From CAVXSP01 sp963764505 (GTDB lineage: Bacteria; Acidobacteriota; Vicinamibacteria; Vicinamibacterales; SCN-69-37), in NCBI GenBank assembly GCA_963764505.1, contig CAVXSP010000001.1, positions 2,170,001-2,234,000 on the forward strand: DNA of 64,000 nucleotides, written 5' to 3'. Positions 16,611 to 25,663 of this stretch are shown here, one piece after another. The notes below the pieces were generated by a model. The model was given only the letters and a program-made list of their open reading frames with translations, was not told the DNA's origin and made no database searches. How positions within the stretch are numbered: position 1 is the stretch's first letter; every line of letters begins with the position of its first letter. The position numbers were made by a program, and so were the translations under genes.

Positions 16611-17594
16611 TCAGCCGAGATACCGGTTCTTGAGCTCGGCTACGAGCACGGCGGTCGGCACCGAGAAGGCCATGCCGACGATGCCGGCCACTTCGTCGCC
16701 GATGACGAGGGCGAGGACTACGGCTACGGCCGGAATCCCGACCGCCGCCGACATGATGCGCGGCTGTAGGAAGACGCCTTCGACGTTGTGGTAGACGAGA
16801 TAGAAGATGACGACGCCGACGAGCTTGCCCGGCGCGTCGATGGCGGCGATGAGGCCGGCGGCCACGAGCGTGAGGATGGGCCCGAGCACCGGGATGACGT
16901 TGATGACACCGGCAAAGACGCCAAGCGCCGTGAAGTAGGGCAGCCCGATCAGCCAGAACGTCACGAACGCCGACCCGCCGTGGATCAGCATGAGCAGCCC
17001 CTGGCCGGCGACCCAGTGCTGAGTGCGCCGGGCGCCGTGCTGGAGCGCTTCGCCGAGTCTGGCGCGCTGCGCCTCGGGGGCGAGGGAAAGCGTCCAGGCG
17101 AAGGCGCGCGGACCCTGGGCGAGCAGATACACGCCAATCAGCAGCGTCGTGAGGATGTCGAGCACGCTCGCCCCGATCGTCAACATCGTGGATCGTCCCA
17201 CCGTGCCCTGAAACGTCCGCCTGAGCGAGTCCGGCGTCACGGACGCTGTGAACGGCACGCGGCGGTGAATCCAGTCGAACAGGCGCTCTGAGTGGGAAGG
17301 CCAGTTGCCGGCGAACCGCGTCGCGTCGCTGACGACGGGCGGAACGACGACCGTGCCAATCAGCACGAGGATGCCGATGACGCACAGCGAGACGATCGCC
17401 GTCGCGGCGGCGCGGCCGGGCTGCCAGCGCCCCAACCTGAGGCGGCGCACCGTCCGCACCCCAGGCTCGAAGAGGATCGCCAGCAGCGTCGCGATGTAGA
17501 TGATCAGCAGCGCGTGCCGCAGCTCGTAGAGCGTGTACAGGATCAGGACGACGAGGACCGCGGAGAACACGATCCTTGCCGTCGACGAGCGCAT
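16611..17594 (-). CDS. AI-2E family transporter (PerM/TqsA-like permease)
   Basis: 327 residues with about seven hydrophobic segments: two at the N-terminus (10-55), one near 65-90, and a group in the second half. The second half carries the conserved GVINVIPVLGPILTLV and HNVEGVFLQPRIM segments of the AI-2E exporter/permease family (Pfam AI-2E_transport, formerly UPF0118). Members export autoinducer-2 or act as ion/H+ antiporters; the substrate here is not known. It follows the frr gene on the same strand with about 96 bases between. Confidence 0.9.
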   Translation of the reverse strand: MRSSTARIVFSAVLVVLILYTLYELRHALLIIYIATLLAILFEPGVRTVRRLRLGRWQPGRAAATAIVSLCVIGILVLIGTVVVPPVVSDATRFAGNWPSHSERLFDWIHRRVPFTASVTPDSLRRTFQGTVGRSTMLTIGASVLDILTTLLIGVYLLAQGPRAFAWTLSLAPEAQRARLGEALQHGARRTQHWVAGQGLLMLIHGGSAFVTFWLIGLPYFTALGVFAGVINVIPVLGPILTLVAAGLIAAIDAPGKLVGVVIFYLVYHNVEGVFLQPRIMSAAVGIPAVAVVLALVIGDEVAGIVGMAFSVPTAVLVAELKNRYLG

Positions 17595-17690
17595 CGGTTC
17601 ACGGTAGCACCGCCGCCGGTGCGGCGCCCTCAGGCGATTGCTCGACCCGGTCCCTCCAGATACTGGACCGCGCTGCCGAGCAGGCCGAGT

Positions 17691-18260
17691 CTACCGGCCG
17701 AGCAGCTCCTGGTCCTTCTTCTTCTGGATGTCGTCGATCATCGTGACGTGCTTGTCGGTGATCCGCTGCACCTCGTCGAGCGCCCGCCGCTCGTCGTCTT
17801 CGGAGATCTTGTGCTCCTTGAGCAGCTTCTTGAGGCGGTCGTTCGCGTCGCGGCGCACCTGGCGCACCGCGTTGCGCGATTCCTCGGCGTACTTGTGCAC
17901 GAGCCGCGACATCTCGCGCCGGCGCTCTTCGGTGAGCGGCGGAATGGGCACGCGCAGCAGTTTGCCGTCCGATGCGGGATTGAGCCCCAGATTGGCCTTG
18001 AGGATCGCCTTCTCGATCGTCGACATCAGCGACGGGTCGAACGGCTGCACGGCGATGACCGTCGGCTCGGGCACCGACATCGTGGCGACCTGATTGAGCG
18101 GCATCAGCGCTCCGTAGGCCTCGACCTGGACGGGGTCGAGGATCGAGACCGATGCACGGCCGGAGCGCAGACCAGAGAGCTCCTTGCGAACGTGCTCGAT
18201 CGCGCTGTCCATGCGCTTCTGGACTTCGACGTTCAAGCCTTTCAGGTCGTTCACATCCAT
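17691..18260 (-). CDS. frr: Ribosome recycling factor
   Basis: 189 residues, the usual size. It is the long three-helix bundle of RRF, with the conserved start of the first helix (MDSAIEHVRKELSGLRSGRAS), the LNQVATMSVPEP loop of the second domain and the ERRREMSRLVHKYAEE and RNAVRQVRRDAND helices. RRF with EF-G splits the post-termination ribosome. It ends the rplM-rpsI-rpsB-tsf-pyrH-frr set, the normal neighbourhood, and is separated from pyrH by a spacer containing heptamer repeats. Confidence 0.98.
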   Translation of the reverse strand: MDVNDLKGLNVEVQKRMDSAIEHVRKELSGLRSGRASVSILDPVQVEAYGALMPLNQVATMSVPEPTVIAVQPFDPSLMSTIEKAILKANLGLNPASDGKLLRVPIPPLTEERRREMSRLVHKYAEESRNAVRQVRRDANDRLKKLLKEHKISEDDERRALDEVQRITDKHVTMIDDIQKKKDQELLGR

Positions 18261-18284
18261 GGGTTTCTACCGGCTTTGGGCTTA

Positions 18285-18305
18285 GGGCTCTGGGCTCTGG
18301 GCTCT
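18285..18305. repeat. Three tandem GGGCTCT heptamers between pyrH and frr
   Basis: GGGCTCT is repeated exactly three times at 18285-18305, with degenerate copies just upstream (GGCTTTG, GGCTTAG). On the coding strand the unit reads AGAGCCC and sits just before the frr start. The same unit recurs in the korA-korB spacer at 47483-47503. Confidence 0.85.
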
Positions 18306-18309
18306 GGCC

Positions 18310-19029
18310 TCATGCCGACACCGTCGTCCCCACCGGCTCGCCGCAGACGACGCGCCGGAGGTTGCCGGGTTCGCGCAGATTGTAGACGACGATCGGCAGC
18401 TTGTTGTCCATGCAGAGCGAGATCGCCGTCGCGTCCATCACCTTGAGGCCGCGCTCGAGCACCTGCAGGTACGAGATCGTCGCGTAGCGTTCGGCGGACT
18501 TGTCGACGAACGGGTCGGCCGAGTACACGCCGTCGACCTTCGTGCCCTTCAGGATGACGTCGGCGCGCATCTCCATCGCGCGGAGGGCCGCCGCCGTGTC
18601 GGTGGTGAAGTAGGGGTTGCCGGTGCCCGCGGCGAAGATGACGACGCGGCCCTTCTCGAGGTGGCGGATCGCGCGGCGGCGGATGAACGGCTCGGCGACT
18701 GCCCGCATCTCGATGGCCGTCGCGACGCGCGTAGGAATGCGCAGCTTCTCGAGGGCGTCCTGCAGGGCGAGCGCGTTGATGACCGTCGCCAGCATCCCCA
18801 TGTAGTCGGCGGTCGAGCGATCCATCCCTTTGGCGCTCGCCGCCAGGCCGCGGAACAGGTTGCCCCCGCCGATGACGACGCCGGTCTCGACGCCGAGCTG
18901 CTGAATCTCGCCGATCTCGCGGGCCAGTTGCGTGGCGACGGCGGGATCGATCCCGAACGCCTGCTCGCCCATGAGGGCTTCGCCCGAGAGCTTCAGGAGG
19001 ATGCGCGAGTAGGCAGGCTTCGACGGCAC
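18310..19029 (-). CDS. pyrH: UMP kinase
   Basis: 239 residues, hexameric bacterial UMP kinase of the amino-acid-kinase fold. Seen: ILLKLSGEAL at the N-terminus (P-loop-like Lys and Gly), GGGNLFRG (UMP and ATP site), TADYMGMLATVINALAL (the UMP-binding helix) and FAAGTGNPYFTTDTAAALRA. It phosphorylates UMP to UDP in pyrimidine synthesis. It lies between tsf and frr as in most bacteria. Confidence 0.98.
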   Translation of the reverse strand: MPSKPAYSRILLKLSGEALMGEQAFGIDPAVATQLAREIGEIQQLGVETGVVIGGGNLFRGLAASAKGMDRSTADYMGMLATVINALALQDALEKLRIPTRVATAIEMRAVAEPFIRRRAIRHLEKGRVVIFAAGTGNPYFTTDTAAALRAMEMRADVILKGTKVDGVYSADPFVDKSAERYATISYLQVLERGLKVMDATAISLCMDNKLPIVVYNLREPGNLRRVVCGEPVGTTVSA

Positions 19030-19047
19030 GAGGCTCGATTATAGACG

Positions 19048-19650
19048 CTACGCGCGATCGCCGACCTTGAAGCGCACGAAGCGCGCGACCCCGATGTTCT
19101 CGCCGAGCTTGGCGATGGTCGCCTGCACGAGCTGGGCGACCGTGGCCTTCGGGTCGCGAATGGACGGCTGGTCGAGCAGCACCACCTGCTCGTAGAAGCT
19201 GCCCAGTTTGCCTTCGATGATCTTGTCGATGACGTTCGCCGGCTTGCCGGACCCCTCCATCTGCGCGCGGTAGATGCCGCGCTCGCGCTCGAGCACGTCG
19301 GCGGGGACGTCCTCGCGCCGCACGTACTGGGGATTGGCCGCCGCCACCTGCAGGGCGACTTCCTTGACGAGCGTCTGGAACTCGTCGGTGCGCGCGACGA
19401 AGTCCGACTCGCAGTTGAGCTCGACCAGCACGCCGATCTTGCCGCCCGGGTGGATGTACGCGCCGATCAGGCCCTCGCTGGTGGAGCGCCCGGACTTCTT
19501 CGCCGCCTGCGCCAGCCCGCGCTTCCGGAGAATCGTGTTCGCGTCCTCGAGGCTGCCGTTGGCTTGCTGCAGCGCGGCCTTGCACTCCATCATGCCGGCG
19601 CCGGTCTGATCGCGCAGTTGTTTGACCAGTTGTGCGGAGATTTCAGTCAT
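19048..19650 (-). CDS. tsf: Elongation factor Ts (short form)
   Basis: 200 residues, the compact form of EF-Ts, shorter than the 283 residues of E. coli. The N-terminal UBA-like domain has LVKQLRDQTGAGMMECKAAL with the TGAGMMDCK-type motif that inserts near the G-domain of EF-Tu. A single core subdomain with VELNCESDFVART follows. It regenerates EF-Tu-GTP. Its partner rpsB lies 91 bases upstream. Confidence 0.97.
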   Translation of the reverse strand: MTEISAQLVKQLRDQTGAGMMECKAALQQANGSLEDANTILRKRGLAQAAKKSGRSTSEGLIGAYIHPGGKIGVLVELNCESDFVARTDEFQTLVKEVALQVAAANPQYVRREDVPADVLERERGIYRAQMEGSGKPANVIDKIIEGKLGSFYEQVVLLDQPSIRDPKATVAQLVQATIAKLGENIGVARFVRFKVGDRA

Positions 19651-19741
19651 GGAAGATTCCTACTGAGCCCGAAGCCAGGCAGGACTCCGGCGTCCTGGGC
19701 CTCGCCCGGCCTGGCTGGTCCGCGAGCTCTGGCTGTGAAGC

Positions 19742-20515
19742 CTAGACGGATGCGGGCGTCGTCGCTCGCGATTCGGCCTGCGCCGCCTGGCCGCGGGTGC
19801 CGGAAGCCTCGGGCGCGGTCGCGGCGGCTTCGGCCAGGCCTCGTCCGGCCAGCACGGCGTCGGCGATTCCGGCCGCGAACAGCCGGATCGACCGCAGCGC
19901 GTCGTCGTTGCCGGGAATCACGTAGTCGACCTCGTCCGGGTCGCAATTGGTGTCCACGACGCCGATCACCGGGATCTTGAGCTTGCGCGCCTCGTCGACC
20001 GCAATCTGCTCGTGCCGCGTGTCGACGACGAAGACGGCGTCGGGCAGGCGGTTCATGCCGCGGATGCCGTCGAGGTTCTTCGCCAGCTTGCGGCGCTCTT
20101 TGTCGAAGCGGGCGATCTCTTTCTTGGAGAGCGTGTCGTAGCGCCCGTCGGTGGCCATCGCCTCGATCTCGCGCAGCCGCGCGAGGCTCCGCTGGATGGT
20201 GGTGAAGTTGGTCAGGAGGCCGCCCAGCCAGCGCTGGTTCACGAAGAACATCCCGCAGCGCTGCGCCTCTTCCGCAATCGCGTCCTGAGCCTGCCGCTTG
20301 GTGCCGACGAAGAGCAGCGTGCCGCCACGGGCCGCGACATCGGTGGCGAAGTCCGCCGCCTGCTGGTACAGCCTGGCCGTCCGGCCGAGGTCGATGATGT
20401 AGATCCCGTTCCGTTCGCCGAAGATGAACGGCTTCATCTTCGGATTCCATCGCTTCGTCTGGTGGCCGAAGTGAACCCCGGCCTCCAATAGATCCTTCAT
20501 CGCGATCGCACTCAA
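19742..20515 (-). CDS. rpsB: 30S ribosomal protein S2
   Basis: 257 residues. The N-terminus has the S2 signature LLEAGVHFGHQTKRWNPKM and the later DAVFVVDTRHEQIAVDEARKL and NDDALRSIRLF segments. The C-terminal 30 residues (about 225-257) are an Ala/Glu/Thr-rich tail beyond the usual S2 core, common in GC-rich species. It pairs with tsf. Confidence 0.98.
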   Translation of the reverse strand: MSAIAMKDLLEAGVHFGHQTKRWNPKMKPFIFGERNGIYIIDLGRTARLYQQAADFATDVAARGGTLLFVGTKRQAQDAIAEEAQRCGMFFVNQRWLGGLLTNFTTIQRSLARLREIEAMATDGRYDTLSKKEIARFDKERRKLAKNLDGIRGMNRLPDAVFVVDTRHEQIAVDEARKLKIPVIGVVDTNCDPDEVDYVIPGNDDALRSIRLFAAGIADAVLAGRGLAEAAATAPEASGTRGQAAQAESRATTPASV

Positions 20516-20540
20516 GCTCGACCTGACTCCTGTCTAACCT

Positions 20541-20568
20541 CGAAGTTCGAACTTCGAGGTTCGAAGTT
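20541..20568. repeat. Four heptamers with a perfect 22-base palindrome between rpsI and rpsB
   Basis: CGAAGTT, CGAACTT, CGAGGTT and CGAAGTT run in tandem at 20541-20568. Bases 20538-20559 (starting CCTCGAAGTTC) form a perfect 22-base palindrome. It lies in the spacer between the rpsI stop and rpsB start. It may be a transcript signal or a member of the spacer-repeat set. Confidence 0.8.
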
Positions 20569-20575
20569 TCATTGA

Positions 20576-20968
20576 CTAGCGCTTGCTGAACTGGAAGCGC
20601 TTCCGTGCTCCGGCCATGCCGTATTTCTTGCGCTCCTTGGCGCGCGGGTCGCGCGTCATCAGCCCCGCCTTGCGGAGCGGCGTGCGCAGCTCCCCGTCGT
20701 ACTCGACCAGCGCGCGCGCGATACCCAGCCGCAGCGCCCCTGCCTGTCCCGCCACACCGCCGCCCACCGTCGTCGCCAGCACGTCGAAGCGCTCGAGCGT
20801 CTCGGTGAGGACGAGCGGCTGTCGGATCACGAGCTGGAGGATTGGCGTGGGGAAGCTCTTTTCGAGCGGGTGCTTGTTGATGGTGATGGTGCCCGTGCCG
20901 GGCCGGAGGAAGACGCGGGCCGTCGACGTCTTGCGCCGGCCCGTCCCGTAATACTGGATCGTTGCCAA
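20576..20968 (-). CDS. rpsI: 30S ribosomal protein S9
   Basis: 130 residues, normal length. Conserved features: YGTGRRKTSTARVFLRPG at the N-terminus, GGGVAGQAGALRLGIARAL in the middle and the basic end RKRFQFSKR, whose final Arg contacts tRNA in the P site. Two bases separate it from rplM, the usual partner. Confidence 0.98.
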   Translation of the reverse strand: MATIQYYGTGRRKTSTARVFLRPGTGTITINKHPLEKSFPTPILQLVIRQPLVLTETLERFDVLATTVGGGVAGQAGALRLGIARALVEYDGELRTPLRKAGLMTRDPRAKERKKYGMAGARKRFQFSKR

Positions 20969-20970
20969 AG

Positions 20971-21402
20971 TTATGCGACCTCGAGACTGTGGGGCTGCTG
21001 CGCGGCGTGGGGATGGTCGGCGCCGGCGTACACCTTCAACTTCCGGTACATCGCCTTCCCCAGCTTCGTCTTGGGCAGCATGCCGGAGACGGCCTCTTCG
21101 ACCAGCCGCACGGGATGCTTCTGGCGCACGACGCTCGCGCGCTCCTCACGAAGGCCGCCCTCGTAGCCGCTGTGCGAGCGGTAGATCTTCTGCTCGTTCT
21201 TGTTCCCGGTCAGCTTCACCTGCGCCGCATTGACGACGATCACGAAGTCGCCGGAATCGAGAAAGGGTGCCCACGTCGGCTTGTGCTTGCCCTGCAACAG
21301 ACGCGCGGCCGCGCTCGCCACACGGCCGAGCACCCGGTCCTTCGCATCGATGACGTGCCACCGCCTCGTGAGCTTTGGCGCTGAGGGCGTGAACGTGCCC
21401 AT
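20971..21402 (-). CDS. rplM: 50S ribosomal protein L13
   Basis: 143 residues. Shows the L13 motifs RWHVIDAKDRVLGRVAS, GDFVIVVNAAQVKLTGNK and AVSGMLPKTKLGKAMYRKLKVY. It starts the rplM-rpsI-rpsB operon. The ATG at 21402 is preceded on the minus strand by a GAAAGG site. It is divergent from the pil cluster. Confidence 0.98.
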   Translation of the reverse strand: MGTFTPSAPKLTRRWHVIDAKDRVLGRVASAAARLLQGKHKPTWAPFLDSGDFVIVVNAAQVKLTGNKNEQKIYRSHSGYEGGLREERASVVRQKHPVRLVEEAVSGMLPKTKLGKAMYRKLKVYAGADHPHAAQQPHSLEVA

Positions 21403-21539
21403 GCCTACCTTTCAGCCGGATCAACAGAACGGCAAACCTAGATGATAGGGGTGGTGTGCAGAATTGTCAATCATCCGCGCACCGCGCGGCGATGTGCACG
21501 GGGCCGCCGCTGGCATCACCCTTGCCCTCGAGCCCCCGC

Positions 21540-22601
21540 GTGAAACTCCCGGTCGTCATCGTCAGGCGGTCACGTCCCATTGGACTCGACATCGGCTCCA
21601 GCCGGGTCAGAGCCGTCGCGCTGCAGCGCACCTGGTCCGGCTGGATCCTCGTGGCCGCGGCGGCGCGAGCGCTTCCGCTCGACGCCTCGCCCGATGCCGC
21701 CGACTCGCATGCAGCCGACCTCGTCCTGGCGATCCGCGAGGTCCTCGACGCGCTGCGGGTCCAGCGGCAGGCTGTCGTGGCGGCCCTCTCCGGACACGTC
21801 TTCGTCAAGCGGCTGTCGCTGCCGTCCATGAGTGCGCGCGAGCTCGCCGCCGCCATGCCCTGGCAGGCGCAGGAGCACGTGCCGTTCGATCTGGCGGAGG
21901 TGCGAATCGACTACGTGGTCCTCGAGCCGGATGCGGGCGCGATCGCGTCCACGGTCGACGTGCTCCTCGTCGCCGCCCGCCGCGACCGGGTCGCAGAGCG
22001 AACCGCGCTCGTCGAGGAGACGGGACGATCCGTGGCGGCGATCGACGTCGAAGCGTTTGCGCTCGTCAACGCGTATCGCATGAACTACCCCGAGCGCGCG
22101 GATCCGCTCGCGGCGCTCGTCCACATCGGCCGCAGCGCGACGATCGTCTGCCTGATGGCCGGCAGCCAGCTCGTCTTCACGCGCGCGATCTCGATCGGCA
22201 GCCGGCTGTACACCGACGCACTCGAGCGCGACCTCGCCCTGGACGCGACCGCCGCCGAGCGCGCGATCCAAGGCGACCTCCCGGAGGGCGTGCGAGACGA
22301 CGACGTGACCGCGCGGGTCCGGCAGGTCAGCCGCCAACTCGTGCTCGAGATCCGCAGGACGACCGACCGGCACCCGGCCGGGCCCGAAGGCGGTGTGCGC
22401 AGGATCGTGCTGTCCGGAGGCGCCTGGGCCTCGGAAGGGCTGGCCGACGCGCTGTCGGGCGAGTTCGGCGCGCCGGTCGACGTGTTCGACCCTTTCAGGC
22501 GTCTCTCGCGGCCGGACCGGTTCGGGAATCTCCCGGCGGACGGTCCGGCCTACGCGGTCGCCGTCGGACTGGCGATGCGGCGCCGGGGCGACCGCCGATG
22601 A
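21540..22601 (+). CDS. pilM: Type IV pilus assembly ATPase-fold protein PilM
   Basis: 353 residues from GTG 21540, which gives the short basic head usual for PilM; ATG 21492 is an alternative. The actin-like fold shows PIGLDIGSSRVRAVAL (phosphate 1 loop), SARELAAAMPWQAQEHVPFDL, LVHIGRSATIVCL (phosphate 2) and IVLSGGAW (adenosine motif). PilM sits under the inner membrane and binds the tail of PilN to align the pilus machine with the outer-membrane secretin. First gene of pilM-pilN-pilOP-pilQ. Confidence 0.92.
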   Translation: MKLPVVIVRRSRPIGLDIGSSRVRAVALQRTWSGWILVAAAARALPLDASPDAADSHAADLVLAIREVLDALRVQRQAVVAALSGHVFVKRLSLPSMSARELAAAMPWQAQEHVPFDLAEVRIDYVVLEPDAGAIASTVDVLLVAARRDRVAERTALVEETGRSVAAIDVEAFALVNAYRMNYPERADPLAALVHIGRSATIVCLMAGSQLVFTRAISIGSRLYTDALERDLALDATAAERAIQGDLPEGVRDDDVTARVRQVSRQLVLEIRRTTDRHPAGPEGGVRRIVLSGGAWASEGLADALSGEFGAPVDVFDPFRRLSRPDRFGNLPADGPAYAVAVGLAMRRRGDRR

Positions 22602-23203
22602 TTCGCATCGACCTGCTCCCGCCCCGGCAGCGGGAACGGCCGACGCTCGCAGCGTCGAGCCGTGGGCTCCGCGCGACGGCCGTCTCCCTGCTGCTGTGTG
22701 CCCTCGTCTTTGGGGGGCTGTGGTGGCGCACGCTCGACCACCGCCGCTCGGAGCTCGAGCGGCGCATCGCCCGCGACCAGCGCGAGCTCCTGCCGCTGCG
22801 GGACGCCGCCGCGCGTGCGGACCGGGCCGCCGTCAGCAACGCCGATCTCTCGAAAAGGCTCGGCGCAATCGACGGACTGCAAGCCGGCCGGCGCGCGGCT
22901 GTTCGACTCCTGACCGTCCTCGGCCGCAGCCTGCCGGACGATGCCTGGTTGACCGACGTGAGCCAGCGTCACGACGAGACGCGAGTCAGCGGACGGGCCT
23001 TGTCGCTCGAGGCCGTCGGCGATTTCGCCCAACGTCTGCAGGCATCCGGGGCGTTCGAGCGACCACTCGAGATCGTCACGACGGCGCGGGAATCCGTCGG
23101 CGAGATGTCGCTGGTCCGGTTCGTCCTGCGCGCGGGGGCGTCCGCAGCGGGCGCTCCGCCCCAGCGCCGCGTCCCCGAGGCGCCCAGGCGCCGGGCGGAC
23201 TGA
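22598..23203 (+). CDS. pilN: Type IV pilus alignment protein PilN
   Basis: 201 residues. Its ATG overlaps the pilM stop (ATGA). The cytoplasmic IRIDLLPPRQRER head is the PilM-binding motif of PilN (the INLLP element), followed by a membrane helix (about 27-47), a coiled coil (about 48-90) and a small ferredoxin-like periplasmic domain. It makes a heterodimer with PilO in the inner-membrane platform. Confidence 0.9.
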   Translation: MIRIDLLPPRQRERPTLAASSRGLRATAVSLLLCALVFGGLWWRTLDHRRSELERRIARDQRELLPLRDAAARADRAAVSNADLSKRLGAIDGLQAGRRAAVRLLTVLGRSLPDDAWLTDVSQRHDETRVSGRALSLEAVGDFAQRLQASGAFERPLEIVTTARESVGEMSLVRFVLRAGASAAGAPPQRRVPEAPRRRAD

Positions 23204-23204
23204 C

Positions 23205-24218
23205 GTGACGCTGCGCCCGCTGGAGTTGTCCGGCCGCGCCCGTTGGGGCGCCCTCGCCGCGGCCAGCGCTCTACTCGTCACGCTGCTCTGGCAGGGAGCG
23301 CTGGCGCCGGCGCGTGCGCGGCTCGCGACCGGCGAGCGACAGGCCGCCGAGCTCGCGACGACGCTCGCGCGCGCGCGAGCTGGCGCCGCGCAGCTGCCGC
23401 AGCTCGAGCGGGATGGCCGCGCCCTCCACGCATCCCTGCGCGAGGCCGGCACTCGCGCAGCAGGCGAGGACCATCCGGCGATCGTGCTGCAGCGGGTGCA
23501 CGCGCTGGCGGCCGCATCGGACCTCGAGCTCACCGGGTTCACTCCGAAGCCCGGCGTCCGCCGGGATCTCTACGTGGAATGGCCGATCCAGCTCGAGCTC
23601 GAGGGCGGATATCACGCATTGGGCAGATTCCTGGACGCACTGTCGTCGATGCCCGCGCCGATCTCGGTCGGAGACCTGCAGGTCAGGGCGAAGACGGGGA
23701 GCTCGAGCGTCACCATCTCCGCATCGTGCACCGCGACCATATTCGTGCTCACGGGGGCGGCAGGCGCGCCACTCGGCGGCAGTTCGCGGCGCACCTCCGC
23801 AGTCGCGCCGGAACGCCTGCCGATTGGCACCCCCGTCGGCAGCGCCATCGAGGTCGCGCCCATTGCGGCGGACGGGTATGACGCGGGCGGGCGGCGCGAT
23901 CCGTTCGAGCCGTTGATCCCGAGGAAGCACCCGGGAGATCCGCCGGCGCGGCCCGGCGGGCGGGCGGCGGTCGCGCTCCGGGAGGTGGCGGTGGCGGACG
24001 TCGCCGTGACAGGGATCCTGCGCTCCGGATCCACGACCGTCGCCCTGCTCGAGGCGCCCGGCGGGAAGTCCTTCGTCGCGCACCGTGAGGACCGGCTCCG
24101 GGACGCGCGCGTGCAGGGCATCGAGCCGGACGCCGTGCTCTTCGCACAGGAGGCGACCGACGGCCGCCGCGCGATTCGCAAGCCGATCCGGGTTCCCGCG
24201 GCCGAGGTGGGGCGATGA
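23205..24218 (+). CDS. PilO-PilP fusion protein of the type IV pilus alignment complex
   Basis: 337 residues from GTG 23205. Residues 1-185 are PilO-like: one N-terminal membrane helix (17-35), a coiled coil (40-85) and a ferredoxin-like domain with GFTPKP and the YHALGRFLDALSSMP helix. A Ser/Ala/Pro linker (about 190-225) follows, then a PilP-like beta domain opened by the RRDPFEPLIP hallmark (about 229), with VTGILRSGSTTVALLEAPGGKSF and VLFAQE. In most species PilO and PilP are separate and PilP is a lipoprotein; here PilP has no lipobox and is tethered through PilO. Confidence 0.82.
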   Translation: MTLRPLELSGRARWGALAAASALLVTLLWQGALAPARARLATGERQAAELATTLARARAGAAQLPQLERDGRALHASLREAGTRAAGEDHPAIVLQRVHALAAASDLELTGFTPKPGVRRDLYVEWPIQLELEGGYHALGRFLDALSSMPAPISVGDLQVRAKTGSSSVTISASCTATIFVLTGAAGAPLGGSSRRTSAVAPERLPIGTPVGSAIEVAPIAADGYDAGGRRDPFEPLIPRKHPGDPPARPGGRAAVALREVAVADVAVTGILRSGSTTVALLEAPGGKSFVAHREDRLRDARVQGIEPDAVLFAQEATDGRRAIRKPIRVPAAEVGR

Positions 24219-25663
24219 CCGGCGGTCGGTGCCGGCGAGCGATCGGCGTCGGCGTCATGCTCGCGCTGGCGCGGGCCGCCGGGCCCGTCGTCTGGGCGGA
24301 CGCGGCACCCGTGCGGTGGGCGCAGCTGCCGCCGCTGACTTCACCGTGCGACGGACCGCGCGAGTACTCGGGCGCGCCGATCGACATCGACTTCGAGGGC
24401 AGCGATCTGCGCGCCACGCTGCGGCTGCTGGCCGAGACCGGCGGGATCAATCTCATGCTCGATCCGAGCGTGCCGGCCGGCGCGACGGTCGATCTCGAGC
24501 TGACGCAGGTGCCGTGGGATCAGGCGCTGGCGCTCGTCCTCCTCGGCGGCCGTCTGACGTGTGTCGCCGAGGGGCTGGTGATCCGCGTGCTGACGCGCGA
24601 GGCGCGTGCGAGCGAGCTCGACCAGCAGGCGCTCCAGCGCCGCGCGACCGAGGACCTGCCGGAGCTGGAGGCGCTCTACCTGCGGTTGAACTACGCCGCC
24701 GCGGGGGCCCTGCGCGATCTGATCAAGCAGGGGCGCATCATCTCGGCGCGGGGCACCGTCGACGTCGATCCGCGCACCAACACGCTGATCGTCAAGGATA
24801 CGTCGCGCAAGCTGCAGGAGGTCCGCGACCTCGTCCGCAGCCTCGACCTGCCGGAGCCGCAGGTCGAGATCGAGGCGCAGATCGTCGAGACCGATCACGA
24901 CTCGGCGCGCGCGCTCGGCGTTCAATGGGGCCTGAACGGCCGCGCCAGTCCCGAGCTCGGCAACACGACGGGGGTCGCGTTTCCGAATCACGTGACGATC
25001 GGCGGCCGCACCGGCTCGCAGCAGGGCGCGGCGGTCGGGGAAGGCGCCGACCCCCGGGCCTCCGGCGTCGAGCGCAGCGGCACGGCCGTGGACCTGCCGG
25101 CCACCGGTGCATCCTCGGCGCTGGGGGTGACGCTTGGCGCGGTCAACGGCGCCTTCAACCTCGACCTGGCGCTCTCGGCGCTCGAGCATCAGGGCCGTCT
25201 GCGGATCCTGTCGAAGCCGAAGGTGACGACTCAGAACAACCGGGAGGCCGAGGTGGCGACCGGCTTCCAGGTGCCGTTCCAGACCGTCTCGAACAACACC
25301 GTGGTGACGCAGTTCCGTGACGCCGCGCTGAAGCTCACGGTGCTGCCCCAGGTTACCGCGGCGGGCATGGTGATCATGAAGATCGATCTCTCGAACGATT
25401 TCCCGGACTTCAGCCGCGCGGTCAACGGCAATCCCTCGATCAACACGCAGCGGGCGACGACCGAGATCCAGGTCGCCGACGGCACGACCGCCGTCATCGG
25501 CGGAATCAACCAGATGAAGGAACAGAGCAAGCACGACCAGACGCCGGGAATCGCGAGCCTCCCGCTCTTCGGCTGGCTCTTCCGACGGACCGAGGTGTCG
25601 GCCGAGACCCAGGAGCTCTTCATCTTCATCACGCCGCGTGTGCTTCCAGTGGAGCGCCCATGA
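24215..25663 (+). CDS. pilQ: Type IV pilus secretin PilQ
   Basis: 482 residues, starting with ATGA overlap. Signal peptide about 1-30. Short STN/N0 domain (about 50-125: IDIDFEGSDLRATLRLLAETGGINLMLD), one N1-type domain (about 145-215, DPRTNTLIVKDTSRKLQEVRDLV) and the C-terminal secretin domain (about 215-478) with QVEIEAQIVETD, the RILSKPKVTTQNNREAEV loop and the end LFGWLFRRTEVSAETQELFIFITPRVL. It lacks AMIN repeats, so it is shorter than the Pseudomonas protein. It forms the outer-membrane ring. Confidence 0.93.
   Translation: MTGGRCRRAIGVGVMLALARAAGPVVWADAAPVRWAQLPPLTSPCDGPREYSGAPIDIDFEGSDLRATLRLLAETGGINLMLDPSVPAGATVDLELTQVPWDQALALVLLGGRLTCVAEGLVIRVLTREARASELDQQALQRRATEDLPELEALYLRLNYAAAGALRDLIKQGRIISARGTVDVDPRTNTLIVKDTSRKLQEVRDLVRSLDLPEPQVEIEAQIVETDHDSARALGVQWGLNGRASPELGNTTGVAFPNHVTIGGRTGSQQGAAVGEGADPRASGVERSGTAVDLPATGASSALGVTLGAVNGAFNLDLALSALEHQGRLRILSKPKVTTQNNREAEVATGFQVPFQTVSNNTVVTQFRDAALKLTVLPQVTAAGMVIMKIDLSNDFPDFSRAVNGNPSINTQRATTEIQVADGTTAVIGGINQMKEQSKHDQTPGIASLPLFGWLFRRTEVSAETQELFIFITPRVLPVERP

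Noticed and set aside
18285..20568. Short repeats as a CRISPR array
   Set aside because: Units are 7 bases and directly tandem with no spacers, and there are no cas genes.
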